Shown here: positions 12,015-25,585 of the stretch, one piece after another
How positions within the stretch are numbered: position 1 is the first letter of the stretch
Layout of the letters: each line of letters starts with the position of its first letter
Source of the DNA: Manihot esculenta
Taxonomy: Eukaryota; Streptophyta; Magnoliopsida; Malpighiales; Euphorbiaceae
Assembly: GCF_001659605.2 (NCBI RefSeq)
Contig: NC_035164.2
Location: forward strand, 18,012,000-18,075,999
Reading direction: 5' to 3'
Length of the DNA: 64,000 nt
Notes under the pieces: model-generated
Database searches by the model: none
Told to the model about the DNA's origin: nothing
Seen by the model: only the letters and a program-made list of their open reading frames with translations
Program-made: the position numbers and the translations under genes

Positions 12015-14530
12015 GGTATCATCAGTTGAGAGTCAGAGAGGCAGATGTGCCTAAGACAGCTTTCCGGACCAGATATAGGCATTATGAGTTCTTAGTGATG
12101 CCGTTCGGGTTGACTAACGCTCCTGCAGCATTCATGGATCTCATGAACAGAGTTTTCAGTGAGTTTCTGGATCACTTTGTCATTGTTTTCATCGATGATA
12201 TTTTAGTGTATTCCAGAGATGCAGAGGAGCATGCCCAGCATCTGAGGATAGTTCTGCAGACACTGAGAGAGCATGGGTTATATGCCAAGTTCTCGAAGTG
12301 TGAGTTTTGGTTGAGGAGCATTTCCTTCTTAGGACATGTGGTATCAGCAGAGGGTATTGAGGTAGACCCCAAGAAGATAGAAGCTGTAGCTAACTGGCCC
12401 AGACCCACGACAGTGACTGAGATTAAAAGCTTTCTGGGACTGGCAGGTTACTACAGGAGGTTCGTTCAGAACTTCTCAAAGATAGCAGCTCCGATGACCA
12501 AACTAACTCAGAAGAACCAGAAGTTTGTCTGGTCAGACCAATGTGAAGAGAGCTTTGAAGAGCTCAAGAAGAGATTGACAACAACACCAGTGCTAGCTCT
12601 GCCTGTAAGTAATAAGGATTTCACAGTGTTCTGTGATGCATCTCGAGTGGGATTGGGTTGTGTTTTGATGCAGAGTGATAGGGTGATAGCTTATGCTTCT
12701 AGACAGTTGAAGAAGCACGAGTTGAATTACCCCACCTATGACCTAGAGATGGCAGCAGTTATCTTTGCACTTAAGATGTGGCGGCATTACCTCTACGGGG
12801 TTAAATGCGAGATCTTCACTGATCACAAGAGTTTACAGTACATCTTGAGTCAGAGAGAGCTGAATTTGAGGCAGAGAAGATGGGTAGAATTGCTCAGTGA
12901 TTATGAGTGTAAGATCCAGTATCATCCGGGTAAGGCGAATGTTGTAGCAGACGCCCTCAGCCGGAAGTCACTAGGCAGTTTATCCCATATAGCAGCAGAG
13001 CGGAGACCAATTGTGATGGAGCTTTACAAGCTCTTAGAAGAAGGATTACAGCTAGAGTTGTCTGGTACAGGTGCAGTGATAGCACAGATGAGAGTGACAC
13101 CTGTGTTTCTGGAGCAGATAGCTCAGAGACAGCATGAGGACCCTGAGTTGATGAAAATTGCCAGGACTGTTCAGTCAGGCAACAGTGTAGAGTTCAGATT
13201 TGACAGCAAAGGGATCCTTCGCTATGGGAGTCGACTTTGTGTACCAGATAGGAGCAATGTGAAGGAAGACATTATGAGGGAAGCTCATAATGCAAGGTAT
13301 AGTGTTCACCCAGGAGCCACCAAGATGTATCAGGATCTGAAAAGGGTCTATTGGTGGCCAGCCATGAAGAAAGAAGTGGCGCAGTTTGTGACAGCTTGTG
13401 AGGTTTGCCAAAGGGTGAAACTAGAGCATCAGAAACCAGCAGGAATGCTTAACCCATTGCCGATTCCAGAGTGGAAATGGGAGAATATAGCCATGGATTT
13501 TGTAGTGGGTTTACCAGCAGCGTCCAACAGGATAGACTCTATATGGGTGATTGTGGATAGACTCACGAAATCTGCTCATTTTCTTCCCGTTCGGAGTAAC
13601 TATTCTGTGGATAAGTTGGCACAGGTCTATCTGGATGAAATAGTGAGATTACATGGTGTTCCAGTGTCGATAGTCTCAGATAGAGGACCTCAGTTTACCT
13701 CCCGTTTTTGGCGAAGTCTGCAGAGTGCATTGGGCACGAGATTAGAGTTTAGCACTGCTTTCCACCCACAGACTGATGGACAGTCAGAGAGGACCATCTA
13801 GACCATAGAGGATATGCTTCGACTGTGTGTGTTAGACTTTGGCGGTTCTTGGAGGCAGCATCTACCTTTGGTGGAGTTTGCCTACAATAACAGCCATCAT
13901 GCTAGCATTGGGATGGCTCCTTATGAAGCTTTGTATGGGAGGAAGTGCAGATCCCCTGTTTGTTGGGAAGAGATAGGAGAGAAGGCTCTTGCAGGGCCAG
14001 AGTTAGTAGAGATTACTAGTCGAGTAGTGCCCGTGATCAGAGATAGAATCAGGACAGCTCAGAGTAGACAGAAAAGTTATGCAGACGTTCGCAGAAAACA
14101 ATTAGAGTTTCAGGAGGGTAATTGGGTATTGCTAAAAGTGTCTCCAATGAAAGGAGTGGTTCGTTTTGGGAAGAAGGGTAAGTTAGCTCCACGATACATT
14201 GGACCCTTTGAGATTTTGCAAAGGATCGGAAATGTATCGTATAAGCTGGATTTACCTGCTTCTATGGAGAGAATTCACCCGGTATTTCATGTTTCTATGC
14301 TACGGCAGTTTGTGTCAGATCCGAATCAGGTTCTGAGTGAGCCTGAGGTGGAGATGCAGACAGATCTCACCTATATAGAGCAGCCAGTGCGGATTCTGGA
14401 CACGCAGATCAGACAGCTAAGAAACAAGGGGATTCCGATGGTGAAAGTTCTATGGAACCACCATAACCTAGAAGAGTGCACCTGGGAGACGCGGGAGTCT
14501 ATGCTCCAGCAGTATCCATATTTGTTTTGA
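12015..14530 (+). pseudogene. Element A gag-pol, second part (RT, RNase H, integrase, chromodomain tail)
   Basis: It resumes in frame at CAT 12020 (HQLRVRE). RT contains [10 protein letters not shown] (near 12185-12215), RNase H has [10 protein letters not shown] and DHKSLQY (near 12630 and 12820), and the integrase has an HHCC zinc finger (13280-13420), [16 protein letters not shown] and the DGQSE region (near 13780). The tail [13 protein letters not shown]...EECTWE at 14410-14520 is the chromodomain-like end of Tekay/Del chromoviruses. A TAG at 13799-13801 replaces the CAG glutamine present in B; the frame is otherwise open to TGA at 14530. The element is dead through this stop plus the insertion. 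Confidence 0.9.
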
Positions 14531-14570
14531 GGTTAGTTTCCTTCGGTTTATGTATTAGTTGTTTTAGAAT

Positions 14571-14604
14571 CATTCGAGGACGAATGTTTTTAAGGGGGGG
14601 AGAA
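14571..14604 (+). other. Element A pre-PPT hairpin and polypurine tract
   Basis: CATTCG-AGGA-CGAATG (14571-14586) can form a six-pair stem, followed by the plus-strand primer tract AAGGGGGGGAGAA directly before the 3' LTR. Confidence 0.85.
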
Positions 14605-16886
14605 TGTAATACCCGGCTAGAATCCGGCACCGGAATTCCTGTCGTCCGGTGGAATCCGGGGTGTCGGAATTCTATAGGAGGGTAGGATTTATGTTTTCCT
14701 ACAGTGTTATGATGTATGTTAAGGGTTTTAGTTAAATGGATTTGAGTTGGGTTGAGGTTGGAAGAGAACAGTCTATGGAGACTTTTGCCAAGTTCGGCCT
14801 CCGAAGGTAAGTTCGGCCGCCGAAAGTGCCCAATGTTCGGCTTCCGCAGTTCAGGTTCGGCCCCCGAATGTTGCATGGTTTTGCATGCGATTCGGCAGCC
14901 GAAGCTGAGTTGCTCAGCCAGCTCTTGTGCAATCCTTAGTCAGCATTTTGGACAGGTGTTGGCTCCAAACCCTGTCTAGAAGATTGGCCACGTCTCCCAT
15001 GCTTTATTTGCATGCCCAGCTCATGCAGAGTGTGTGTTGGTTTTCAAAAGTTTTTGAAGGTTTTGAAGTGAAAAAGCTTAGGTTAGAGTGTTTATGCGTT
15101 TGAAGAGCAGTTGATCCATTTTCTTTGTTCAGATCGTTCATCTTCGTGTTTACAAGAGGTAAGTGAAGATCTTGAACATGTTTTATTGTTTTACAGAAGT
15201 TTTATGAAGGTTTGGGTAGAGATGCATGCTTAGGTGACAAAGGGTGTTTTTTTGATGGTTTAGCTTGTAAGTATGTGTTATGTTTGCTGTGTTTGTTGGG
15301 GTTTTTAGGTAGTTTTGGACCCCTTTGTACATATACATGAGTATATGTGTGTTGAGGAGTTGAGTGTGCATGTTTTGAGAGATTGAAAGGATGGAGGAGC
15401 TTGTTTGCCGTCGGGGCTGAGTTCTGGATGAACTCAGGTTCGGCAGCCGAAGGTTCATTCGGCCGCCGAACCTCTTGCATGGTGGCTTAGGCTGCCACAG
15501 CTTGCCCCCGCGAGTTTTGCATGTTCGGCTCTGTTTGGGGGATTCGGCCGCCGAAGGTTAGAGACTTTCGTCTCTGGAATGCCTTTTGGCCCCCGAAACT
15601 TGCCCCCGAAAGGGTTCGGCCACCGAAGCTTGAGATTCGGCCGCCGAAGGTGCTTGAGTTTCGTCTCTGGAGAAGACTTTCGGCCGCCGAACCTGCCGCC
15701 GAAAGTGTTCTGTCCAGCTTTCCTTTGCATGCTTTGCATGAGGTTTAGAGTGAGTTTAAGGGGAGTCTTGGGATGTTTAATAGAGTTGGTCAGCAGTTAG
15801 TTTGGTCCCTCATTTGAGTTTATCTGTACCTATACAGACCAGAGGAACCAGAGAGAGCAGCAGTGAGTACTGCCCAGCGTTTTCAGAGCCTGCAGAGTCA
15901 GTCAGTCCAGTTAGCCAGAGGTGAGTGGAACTAAACTTAACTCTTTTAACTTGCACAATGGAATGTTTTAGCATATCCCATGCATCATGATTTTGCCATA
16001 GGTTGATTACATTAGTATTCACGAATATGTTGCATTGCATCGTTATTTGTTGATGTGGGTAAATGCTGAATGATCCCATAGTCGCAGACAGGAAGTCCAG
16101 GAGCCTTTGACTACGCCCTGGCAGGTATAGCAAGTCCAGGAGCCTTTGACTACGCCCTGGCAGGTATAGCAAAGTCCAGGAGCCTTTGACTACGCCCTGG
16201 CAATGGTAAGTACAGAGGTGTTATATACACATATACATATATGACAGGAAGACCAGGTGCTCGATTCTACGCCCTGGCACAGAGTTACTGGGACTATGTG
16301 GTGACAGGTTTACTCTTGATGTGGTTTGTCTGTGTTATGACGCATTCCATGAGAGCATGTTTTACTGAGATGTTTTACTGTTCTACTCACTGGGCTATAG
16401 AGCTCATCCCACTCCCTTAACCCCAGTTTTGCAGGTTCAGTGTACAGTGTACAGGGACAGTCCAGCAGAGTACGGAAAGAGTAAAGAGATTTGTCATAGC
16501 CTAGAGTGGGCATGTAATATTAAAGAGATGTAATAATTGTGTGTCTAAAGTTAGACATGTGCTTGACTTATGTACATGATCTGGATATGTATATATGTTT
16601 TTCTGTATGTGAAAAACCAGGCTTAACAGGTATGAGTTAACCCATCTAGAGCAAGCTCTAGTCAGGGGTATAGAGTACAGAGTACAGAGTACAGAGTACA
16701 GAGATAGTGCATGCACAGGTTAAGCCTTGGTACAGAGAAAAGAATTTTTTTTTTCACAGAAAATGTATGATCATGTATGAGTTTTTACAGGTACACAGAG
16801 AGTATAGCAGGCTTGCTACGGGTTCTGGCGGCCTTAAGCCGATCTGAATCCTAGCGCCGGTGACGGTCCATTTTGGGGTCGTTACA
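14605..16886 (+). repeat. Element A 3' LTR
   Basis: 2282 bp, TGTAATACCCGG...GGGGTCGTTACA, with the same two palindrome clusters, donors and minisatellite as the 5' copy. It is 20 bp shorter, partly through loss of one 12-bp GCCGCCGAAGGT half-unit (compare 6868 region). Confidence 0.92.
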
Positions 16887-18056
16887 TCAACAATATTAAT
16901 ACTGCAGATAGTGGTAAAGGATCGAATCCACAGAGAATTGTAAACTTACCAACCTTCCTTATCAAGGCCAATAGAACGCACTGAGAATGAATAAACTGAA
17001 AGCAAATAAAATAGAAATGCATGTAAAGTAAAATGGGGGGTTTTTGAGATTGATTTGATTTAACAACTACTGAAAGTAATTAAATAAGAAGATAATTAGT
17101 AAGATGAAATCAATATGAGAAAAGTCTAGTTGAAGAGATGGATCTACTTTGGTTGTTCGGATTGATCATTGAAACTTATGTTCCTTAGGTTGATTCAATA
17201 GATTAGTTATGGAGATGGAAGACGCTTTTCACCACCATGTCTCTCCTTATGATTAAACCAATTAGGGAACGTCCTCTAATTAATTACTAATTAGCATATT
17301 GCCAAGGAACGTCCTTGGGCCTTAGGCATCAAACAATTGTTAATTGCATGAAGAAAGAGAGAGATCCAATCCTAACTACTCAAACGCATGAGATGTTGTT
17401 AGATCATACAATTCCATAGTTGTTACACCAAGCGTTCTTATGTTTGAATTATTCCAGCAATTACAGACTAAAAATTATCCAAACTAATAATTAATTACCT
17501 TGCAATCAAGAATCAAGTGGCCAATTTGATCAAAACAACAAAGTAATAATAGAAATCAAGCATGAACTGTATGAATATTGAATAACCAAAAGGCAAACAA
17601 TGTGTGTTTAGATCTCACAATCCATAAAACAACTTTAGTTTCAACCAATCTTCAACTAGATAAAAAAGGTTTCAGCCACTCATGGCTGAAACAAAAACCA
17701 AAAATAAAGAAAAGAAGAAGAAGAGATGGTGTCACTTGCAATCCCGTAGGTGCCTCCAAGGGGGCTTGAAAGAGCATGGGGAGGCTCCTTATGTGTCTTT
17801 TTATACTTGAAAAGTGTTGCTCTAGATGATACTTGCTTCCTAATTAGTGAAGAGGCTGCCTAAGGTGTCAAGAGGCTGTCCAAAAGACTTCAAGAGGCTG
17901 CCCAAAATGCCCTTGGTCCAAGATGTGCCATCCATGCACATGTGAGAAGGGAAAAACGTGGGGCATGTGTTCAAGTGCAAGGAGTGGGGCCTTTGGTCTT
18001 TGCTTGCTGCCCAAGTGTCTTCAAGATGCTGCCCAAGGTGCCCAAGAAGCCTCTTC

Positions 18057-20230
18057 TGTAACGCCCCGAAAATCGGACCGCTATCGGCGCTAGGATCCGG
18101 GTCGACTTAAGGCCGCCGGGACCCGTAGCAAGCCTGACATAAAACCTGTAAACCTGTATAATCCCATACATGATCAACAACATGCATAAAACTTTAAACT
18201 TTTCTTCATACATACTGTCATCAACTAACTCAACCTGTGCATACTCTGAACATATACATAACATAGTCCCTCTGTGGGATCTCATCAAGCCCTATAGGCA
18301 AAACAACCTGTGTTGAGTTAGTTTACATAAACATCATAACATAAGATCATGTATATACAAAAGGGATTAACAATATATTATGGTCAAGCACAACTCTATC
18401 CTCATGACCTCATTACATAACATCCTGAATATTTTTACAATTCATCATAATACAATTGTCATGTCCACAAACTAACTATTACATAGATATGACTTTTTCT
18501 CTTCTTGCCTTCTCTATCTATCCCGTACCTGCAAACCTGGGGGTTAGGGGAGAGGAGTGAGCTAGATGCCCAGTGAGTAGAACTATAAAAAGAATATTTA
18601 AAACATGCTATCATGAAATGCGTCACTGCACAACAAATCACACCACGGATGGGCTGATTCAAAAATCCCTCAACTCCATGCCCGGCCCTATTATGGGCAC
18701 CACAGGTCTTCGTATTGCCCGGCCCTATTATGGGCACCACAGGACTTCGTACTCGGAGTTATTGCCCGGCCCTATTATGGGCACCACAGGACTTCGTATT
18801 GCCTGGCCCTATTATGGGCACCACAGGACTTCGTATTTAGAAGGCTAATGAATCATCCTAATGTCCATCCACTATCATCTATCACAACAATACAATGCGG
18901 CATAGTCGTGAATTCTAATGCAAACAACCTATAATATGATCATGATGCATGAAGCATGATAAAAGCATTTCTTTTCTCAATTTAAAAGGTTAAGTTTAGT
19001 TCCACTCACCTCTGGCTGACTCTGACAAACTCTGTAGCAGCTGGCTCACTGCTGGGGTCCTTGGTTCCTCGGGTCCGAACCTACACAGGTGGACTCCAAT
19101 GAGGGACCAAACATACATAAACATTACTCTAATATCTCCCCCAAAAACCCCCCTAAATATCATGAAAACATCACATGAAAATATGCATGAAATGGCTGAA
19201 CAGGGCACTTTCGGCGGCACCTTCGGCGGCCGAAAGTGCCAGACAGAGACGAAAGTCTCTGTTCGGGGGCAACTTCGGCAGCCGAAAGGCCTGCCTCCCC
19301 AGCCATGTTCGGCGGCCGAAAGTACCTTCGGCTGCCGAACCTGGTTTCTGCCAAAGGGCAGAAACTTGGCTCCCTTTGCACATTTCGCCTCCAAACCTTC
19401 CAAACATGCATATTTTTCAACCAAAGCATGCATACAAGTTCCTAGGGGCCTCAAACATGCATATACCCCATCTACAACACTTCAAGCATACTCAAACATG
19501 CCACATTGGTCAAGAATCACATAAAACCTAACATTTGCTTAAAAACACATACAACCCTATACATGCCATTCTACCCCATAAAATCACTTAAAACTTACTT
19601 AAAACACATGAGGAGCTTAAGATCGGCTCTTACCTCTTGAAGATCGAGAGGGAGACGACCTAAACTTGGAGATCCACGAAAATGAGCTCCTGAGTTCCCA
19701 AAGCTCCAAAACTTGGTTTAAATGTTCAAAACTTGCAATGTGAGTTTAAAACTCAAGAAAAATGGAAGAGATTTGGAGGAAGAACACTAGATTTGCAAAG
19801 GGAAGGTCGGAAGCTTGCTGTGGCCGAAAATGGGAGAAAGCTCGCCCATTTCGGCTAAGTGCCCCATTTATAGGTGGCTGGCCAGGCCACGTTCGGGGGC
19901 CGAATGTGCCTCCGCATCCATGCAATGTTCGGCGGCCGAACTTGACTTTCGGCGGCCGAACCTGGACTGCCCTCACTCATGCTTTCGGGGGCCTAACGTG
20001 CCTCCAAAACGCATGCACGTTCGGCGGCCGAACTTGACTTTTGGCGGCCGAACCTGGGTTTTCCTCCAAAGGCTTTTCATGCAAAAACTCATTTAGTTTC
20101 ATACTTTAAAACCATTAAAAACATGAAAACATTTTTATAAAACATGATTCTACCCTTCTAGAGGTCTCCGACATCCGAGATTCCACCGGACGGTAGGGAT
20201 TCCGGTACCGGAGTCTAGCCGGGTATTACA
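18057..20230 (-). repeat. Element B 3' LTR
   Basis: Plus-strand ends TGTAACGCCCCG and CCGGGTATTACA. It holds a tandem repeat (18680-18837), palindrome clusters at about 19207-19345 and 19890-20055, and a TATAAA on the minus strand (19867-19872) just inside the promoter-proximal cluster. Confidence 0.93.
18680..18837 (-). repeat. LTR minisatellite, four units
   Basis: Four copies of a unit of about 37 bp beginning GCCCGGCCCTATTATGGGC, which can itself pair (GCCC/GGGC). The same array is at 26208-26365 in the 5' LTR. It occupies the position of the unrelated minisatellite in element A. Confidence 0.9.
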
Positions 20231-20264
20231 TTCTCCCCCCCTTAAGAACATTCGTCCCCGATTG
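20231..20264 (-). other. Element B polypurine tract and pre-PPT hairpin
   Basis: On the minus strand CAATCG-GGGA-CGAATG is followed by TTCTTAAGGGGGGGAGAA and then the 3' LTR. The stem has one mismatch compared with element A. Confidence 0.85.
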
Positions 20265-20334
20265 TTCCTCACTAGCACACATAGCATAGCATAAAACATA
20301 ACACATAAACACATCAACACATAGGGATCTAACC

Positions 20335-23300
20335 TTAAAAGAGATGAGGGTACTGCTGGAGTATAGACTCCCGTGTCTCCCAAGTGCATTCCTCTAAATT
20401 GTGGTGGTTCCACAGGACTTTCACCATCGGGATTTCCTTGTTTCTTAACTTTCTGATCTGGGTGTCTATGATCCGTACTGGCTGTTCAACATAGGTGAGA
20501 TCCTCTTGGACCTCCACATCAGGCTCACTAAGAACCTTGCTCGGATCTGACACAAACTTCCTCAACATTGAAACATGGAACACCGGATGGATTCTTTCCA
20601 TCGAAGCAGGTAAATCCAGCTTGTACGACACATTCCCAATCTTTTGCAAGATTTCAAAGGGTCCGATGTATCGTGGGGCTAGTTTACCTTTCTTCCCAAA
20701 GCGAACCACTCCCTTCATTGGAGACACCTTGAGCAATACCAGATCCCCCTCCTGAAACTCTAACTGTCTTCTGCGGACGTCTGCATAGCTCTTCTGTCTG
20801 CTGGTAGCAGTCTTGATTCTCTCTCTGATTATGGGTACCACCCTGCTGGTAATCTCTACTAGCTCAGGCCCTGCCAAGGCCTTTTCTCCAACTTCTTCCC
20901 AGCAACCAGGTGATCTGCACTTCCTTCCGTACAAAGCTTCATATGGAGCCATCCCGATGCTAGCATGATGGCTGTTGTTGTAGGCAAACTCCACCAAAGG
21001 TAGATGCTGCCTCCAAGAACCGCCAAAGTCCAGCACACACATTCTGAGCATATCCTCGATGGTCTGGATGGTCCTTTCTGACTGTCCATCAGTCTGGGGG
21101 TGGAAGGCAGTACTGAAGTCCAACCTAGTACCCATGGCATTTTGCAGACTCCGCCAAAACCTGGAGGTGAACTGGGGCCCTCTATCTGACACTATAGAAA
21201 CAGGAACCCCATGCAGCCTGACGATCTCATCCACATATACCTGCGCCAACTTGTCCACAGAGTAGCCACTCCTGACAGGAATGAAGTGAGCAGATTTGGT
21301 GAGTCTGTCCACAATCACCCATATGGAGTCCACTCTGTTGGACGCCGCCGGTAACCCTACTACGAAATCCATAGCTATATTCTCCCATTTCCACTCTGGA
21401 ATAGGTAGCGGGTTAAGCATTCCAGCCGGCTTCTGATGTTCCAGCTTCACCCTCTGACATACTTCGCAGGCGGACACAAACTGTGCCACTTCTTTCTTCA
21501 TCGCTGGCCACCAATAAACTTTCTTCAAATCTTGATACATCTTGGTGGCTCTGGGGTGAATGCTGTATCTTGCATTATGAGCCTCTCTCATAATGTCTCC
21601 TTTTAGTCCGATGTCATCTGGTACACATAGTCTATTCCTATAACGGAGGATCCCTTTGCTGTCAAATCTGAACTCACTGTCCTTGCCTGACTGAACAGTC
21701 CTGGCAATCTGTACTAGCTCTGGGTCCTCATGCTGTTTCTGAGCCACCTGCTCCAGAAACACTGGTGTCACTTTCATCTGGGCTATCAAAGCACCTGTAC
21801 CAGACAACTCCATCTGTAGACCTTCATCAATGAGTTTATAAAACTCCTTCACCACCGGTCTTCTCTCTGCTGTGATGTGGGAGAGACTGCCAAGTGATTT
21901 CCGGCTTAAGGCATCTGCAACTACATTAGCCTTACCCGGATGGTACTGAATCTTGCAATCATAGTCACTGAGCAGCTCTACCCATCTTCTCTGTCTCAAA
22001 TTCAAATCTCTTTGACTCAGGATGTACTGTAGGCTCTTATGATCTGTAAAGATCTCACATTTTACCCCATAGAGGTAATGCCTCCACATCTTGAGTGCAA
22101 AGATAACTGCTGCCATCTCCAGGTCGTGTGTGGGGTAATTCAACTCATGCCTCTTCAGCTGTCTAGAAGCATAAGCTATCACCCTCTCATTCTGCATCAG
22201 TACACAACCCAGTCCCACACGGGACGCATCACAAAAGACTGTAAAGTCCTCATCGCTAGATGGCAGAGCTAACACTGGTACTGAAGTCAACCTCTTCTTA
22301 AGCTCTTTGAAGCTCTCCTCGCACTGGTCGGTCCACAGAAACTTCTGATTCTTCCTGGTTAGTCTGGTCAGAGGAGCTGCTATCTTTGAGAAGTCCTGAA
22401 CGAACCTCCTGTAGTAACCTGCTAAACCCAAGAAACTTCTAATCTCTGTCACTGAAGTGGGTCTAGGCCAGTTAGCCACAGTTTCTGTCTTCTTGGGGTC
22501 TACCTCTATACCATTCTCTGACACTACATGCCCCAAGAACGAAATGCTCCTCAGCCAGAACTCACATTTAGAGAACTTGGCATACAAGCCATGTTCCCTC
22601 AAAGTCTGCAAGACCAACCGCAGATGATGGGCATGCTCCTCTGCATTCCTGGAATACACCAAGATATCATCTATGAAGACAATAACAAAGTGATCCAGGT
22701 ACTGGCTAAACACTCTGTTCATGAGATCCATGAATGCTGCAGGGGCGTTAGTTAACCCGAACGGCATCACAAGGAACTCAAAATGCCCATATCTGGTCCT
22801 GAAAGCCGTCTTTGGCACATCCTCATCCCTTATCCTTAGCTGATGGTACCCTGATCTTAGATCTATTTTGGAGAAACAACCCGCTCCGGCTAGCTGGTCG
22901 AATAGATCATCGATCCTAGGCAATGGGTACTTATTCTTGGTAGTGACTTTGTTCAACTGTCTGTAGTCGATACAAAGTCTAAGGGATCCATCCTTCTTTC
23001 TCACGAACAAGACTGGAGCACCCCAAGGCGAGGTACTCTGTCGGATGAAACCCTTTTCTACCAGCTCTTGCAATTGCTCTTTCAACTCCTTTAACTCGGC
23101 TGGAGCCATCCTGTAGGGAGGGATAGAGATCGGTCTAGTTTCAGGCACCAACTCTATCTCGAACTCTATCTCCCTAGCAGGTGGTAAACCTGGAAGCTCA
23201 TCAGGAAAGACATCCTGAAACTCTCTGACAACTGGCACCGAGGCCGGCTCCCTGACCTGACTGTCTAGCTCTCTCACATGAGCTAAGTACCCCTGACATC

Positions 23301-25314
23301 CCTTCCTAAGCAACCTATGAGCTTGAAGAGCTGATATCAGACCTCTAGGTGTGCCCCTCTTGTCTCCCCTGAAGACTACCTCTGACCCGTTCTGATCTCT
23401 GAACCTGACTACCTTGTTCCTGCAGTCCAAGGTAGCACCATGGGTAGATAGCCAATCCATCCCTAGAATGACGTCAAAGTCTGTCAAATCTAGAACCACA
23501 AGGTCGGCGGAGAGGCATCTTCCCTCAATAAAAACTGGACTGTACTGGCAGACTGACACTGCCACTGACGGGTCACACTTGGGTCCACTGACCCATAGGG
23601 GACACTCTAACCCAGAGACTATCAGACCTAACCTCTCAACGGCTCTCGGAGCAATAAATGAATGAGATGCACCCGGGTCCATTAATGCATACACATCAGA
23701 ACACCCAATGATGAGATTACCTGACACCACGGTGTTGGATGTGTTAGCCTCCTGCTGTGTCATGGTGAAGATCCTGGCTGGAGCTGATGGACCTTCACCT
23801 CGGGAACCAGAAGAAGAGGCTGCCCCTCTCCCTCTACCTCTGCCACTGCCCTGAGTTGGGGCTGGAACTGCTGGCTGTGCCACACTACCAGAAGCTGTCT
23901 GCTGGGGTTGGCCCACAAAAGGCGCTCTAGGACAATCCCGAGCTATGTGTCCCTCCTGTCCACATCTGAAACATGCATTAGTCCCAGCTCGACACACTCC
24001 CCTGTGTGGTCTTCCACATCTCTGGCATTCTGTACCATCTGAGCCTGAGCTCGAGCCACCGCCGAATCCCAGACCGGATTTCAACTTGTTCCAAAACTTA
24101 TTCTTCTTCGGCTTCTTGGTGGTGCTATCCCACCTCTTCTTACCTGAGCTCTGAGAAGAGAACCCTGGTCCTCCTCTGCTTGGGGTCTTAACCCCTGAAG
24201 ATTGGGTCACTGACTGCTTCACTGACCCTTCAACTATAGCACTTGCCTCCATTCTTCGAGCCATATCCACCACAGTGTGGAAACTTTCTCTCTCAGCTGA
24301 CTGAACCAACAAGGAGTACCTGGAATGCAACTTCATAACATATTTCTTGGCTTTCTTCGTATCTGAATCTAGAGCTTGCCCTGAAAAAGGCAATAGCTCC
24401 AAGAATTTATCCGTGAACTCCTCTACACTCATGTGCTCTGATTGCCTCAGTTGCTCAAACTCAATCATTTTAAGTTCTCTAGAACTGTCTGGAAAAGCCC
24501 ATCCAGCGAACTCATTCGCAAATTCTTCCCATGTCATACCGTCTAGTCTCGGGTCCACATAACACTTGAACCATTCCCGTGCCTTCTTGCACTTTAAAGT
24601 GAACCCTGCCATCTGAATGGCCCTGCTGTCACTTGCCCCTAGCTCATCAGTTATTGTCTTCACTACTCTCAGATACTCAAAGGGGTCATCCCCTGTCTTG
24701 TATTTGGGAGCATCTAGCTTGAGGTAATCTGTCATCTTTACCTTGCTCCCATCGACTGAGCTAGGCCTAGGAGGTTGAGTAACTGGGGCTGCTGGTTCTG
24801 TAGGTGGTGGGGGTGCAGGTGCAGCATTCCCCGAGGTGGGGTTTGCTGGGTGAGGATGGAAGGATGAGGGTGGATAAGCTGGGTACTGTGTATAGGGTGG
24901 ATAGAAAGGTGGATAGGGCATGTAGGTAGGGTAGGGGTTAAAGCTGGAGTAATCCGATGTACCTCCCATCGGATACCCTGAACCCTGTGGGAAGGGTGGA
25001 TAATGGGGTGGAAAACTATACCCCGAGGCCTGAACGCCTCCCTGTGACTCCCCTGTCCCTTCTTCCTGCATGCTCACATCCAGGTTCCCATCCCTCCTCT
25101 GATCTTCTTCCATAACCTCCCTCACATCTGAAGAACTTCCTCCTCTATCAGTCCCCCTTCTGCTAGCATCAAAAGACCTTCTAGGGTCCCTTGACACTCT
25201 TTCTCTGTTGGCTCTACAAGACATTGCCCTAGGCAATGTAGGAGGACGGGCGCTCGTGCCCTCATCCTCAGGTGGCACTCCAGTCAATCGCGCAGATCGA
25301 CGAGTTCCTCTCAT
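20335..25314 (-). CDS. Element B gag-pol polyprotein, 1659 aa
   Basis: The ATG at 25314 ([10 protein letters not shown]) is preferred over one 11 codons upstream because it matches A and follows a splice-acceptor-like TTTTTTAG. In order (residues approximate, counted from the upstream start): Pro/Tyr-rich region 100-200, gag capsid-like domain 205-370, zinc knuckle [14 protein letters not shown] near 460, protease [10 protein letters not shown] near 555, RT with [10 protein letters not shown] near 795 and [10 protein letters not shown] near 890, RNase H with DHKSLQY near 1100, integrase HHCC 1260-1295 and D,D,E core 1325-1430, chromodomain-like tail to residue 1670. Length and order fit Tekay/Del. 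The frame has no stops or shifts. In the integrase finger HPRATKMY carries Arg where A has Gly, which might weaken it. Expressed polyprotein would be cleaved by its own protease and would copy and integrate the element. Confidence 0.95.
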   Translation of the reverse strand: MRGTRRSARLTGVPPEDEGTSARPPTLPRAMSCRANRERVSRDPRRSFDASRRGTDRGGSSSDVREVMEEDQRRDGNLDVSMQEEGTGESQGGVQASGYSFPPHYPPFPQGSGYPMGGTSDYSSFNPYPTYMPYPPFYPPYTQYPAYPPSSFHPHPANPTSGNAAPAPPPPTEPAAPVTQPPRPSSVDGSKVKMTDYLKLDAPKYKTGDDPFEYLRVVKTITDELGASDSRAIQMAGFTLKCKKAREWFKCYVDPRLDGMTWEEFANEFAGWAFPDSSRELKMIEFEQLRQSEHMSVEEFTDKFLELLPFSGQALDSDTKKAKKYVMKLHSRYSLLVQSAERESFHTVVDMARRMEASAIVEGSVKQSVTQSSGVKTPSRGGPGFSSQSSGKKRWDSTTKKPKKNKFWNKLKSGLGFGGGSSSGSDGTECQRCGRPHRGVCRAGTNACFRCGQEGHIARDCPRAPFVGQPQQTASGSVAQPAVPAPTQGSGRGRGRGAASSSGSRGEGPSAPARIFTMTQQEANTSNTVVSGNLIIGCSDVYALMDPGASHSFIAPRAVERLGLIVSGLECPLWVSGPKCDPSVAVSVCQYSPVFIEGRCLSADLVVLDLTDFDVILGMDWLSTHGATLDCRNKVVRFRDQNGSEVVFRGDKRGTPRGLISALQAHRLLRKGCQGYLAHVRELDSQVREPASVPVVREFQDVFPDELPGLPPAREIEFEIELVPETRPISIPPYRMAPAELKELKEQLQELVEKGFIRQSTSPWGAPVLFVRKKDGSLRLCIDYRQLNKVTTKNKYPLPRIDDLFDQLAGAGCFSKIDLRSGYHQLRIRDEDVPKTAFRTRYGHFEFLVMPFGLTNAPAAFMDLMNRVFSQYLDHFVIVFIDDILVYSRNAEEHAHHLRLVLQTLREHGLYAKFSKCEFWLRSISFLGHVVSENGIEVDPKKTETVANWPRPTSVTEIRSFLGLAGYYRRFVQDFSKIAAPLTRLTRKNQKFLWTDQCEESFKELKKRLTSVPVLALPSSDEDFTVFCDASRVGLGCVLMQNERVIAYASRQLKRHELNYPTHDLEMAAVIFALKMWRHYLYGVKCEIFTDHKSLQYILSQRDLNLRQRRWVELLSDYDCKIQYHPGKANVVADALSRKSLGSLSHITAERRPVVKEFYKLIDEGLQMELSGTGALIAQMKVTPVFLEQVAQKQHEDPELVQIARTVQSGKDSEFRFDSKGILRYRNRLCVPDDIGLKGDIMREAHNARYSIHPRATKMYQDLKKVYWWPAMKKEVAQFVSACEVCQRVKLEHQKPAGMLNPLPIPEWKWENIAMDFVVGLPAASNRVDSIWVIVDRLTKSAHFIPVRSGYSVDKLAQVYVDEIVRLHGVPVSIVSDRGPQFTSRFWRSLQNAMGTRLDFSTAFHPQTDGQSERTIQTIEDMLRMCVLDFGGSWRQHLPLVEFAYNNSHHASIGMAPYEALYGRKCRSPGCWEEVGEKALAGPELVEITSRVVPIIRERIKTATSRQKSYADVRRRQLEFQEGDLVLLKVSPMKGVVRFGKKGKLAPRYIGPFEILQKIGNVSYKLDLPASMERIHPVFHVSMLRKFVSDPSKVLSEPDVEVQEDLTYVEQPVRIIDTQIRKLRNKEIPMVKVLWNHHNLEECTWETRESILQQYPHLF

Positions 25315-25569
25315 CCTATTCTCTAAAAAACAGCTCATAACAAGCAAACATTAGCATCATATGGTTCATGTGGACACACATGAACCCTCATCACATACAT
25401 TATATAGCATAGCATATCATCAATGCACATGTACAAAATCATGGCATTTCACATCATCATACAAGACAGGACTCCACATCCTATCCTAGTGGACATGACC
25501 TTCCTATTGTGCTTGACCTTCTATAACATCCATGAGCCCGACACTCTAGGTCCGACCATGTGAACCTAG

Positions 25570-25582
25570 GGCTCTGATACCA
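25570..25582 (-). other. Element B primer-binding site (initiator Met tRNA)
   Basis: Minus-strand TGGTATCAGAGCC, three bases inside the 5' LTR end, with the same following CTAGGTTC as in element A. Confidence 0.9.
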
Positions 25583-25585
25583 CTC

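Larger units (their letters stand above)
5916..16886 (+). mobile_element. Element A: Tekay/Del-like gypsy retrotransposon, defective
   Basis: Complete 10.97-kb insertion with TSD TCAAC at 5911-5915 and 16887-16891, LTRs of 2302 and 2282 bp, a PBS for initiator Met tRNA, gag-pol and a PPT. Coding is broken by a 1184-bp LTR-derived insertion in RT (10831-12014) and by an in-frame TAG in the integrase core. The LTR pair differs by small indels, including one 12-bp palindrome half-unit near 6868, and few substitutions, so insertion is fairly recent. It sits in the minus-strand solo LTR. Confidence 0.93.

Noticed and set aside
18680..18837. Regularly spaced repeats resembling a CRISPR array
   Set aside because: The units are contiguous tandem copies within a plant LTR, without unique spacers, and no cas genes are present.
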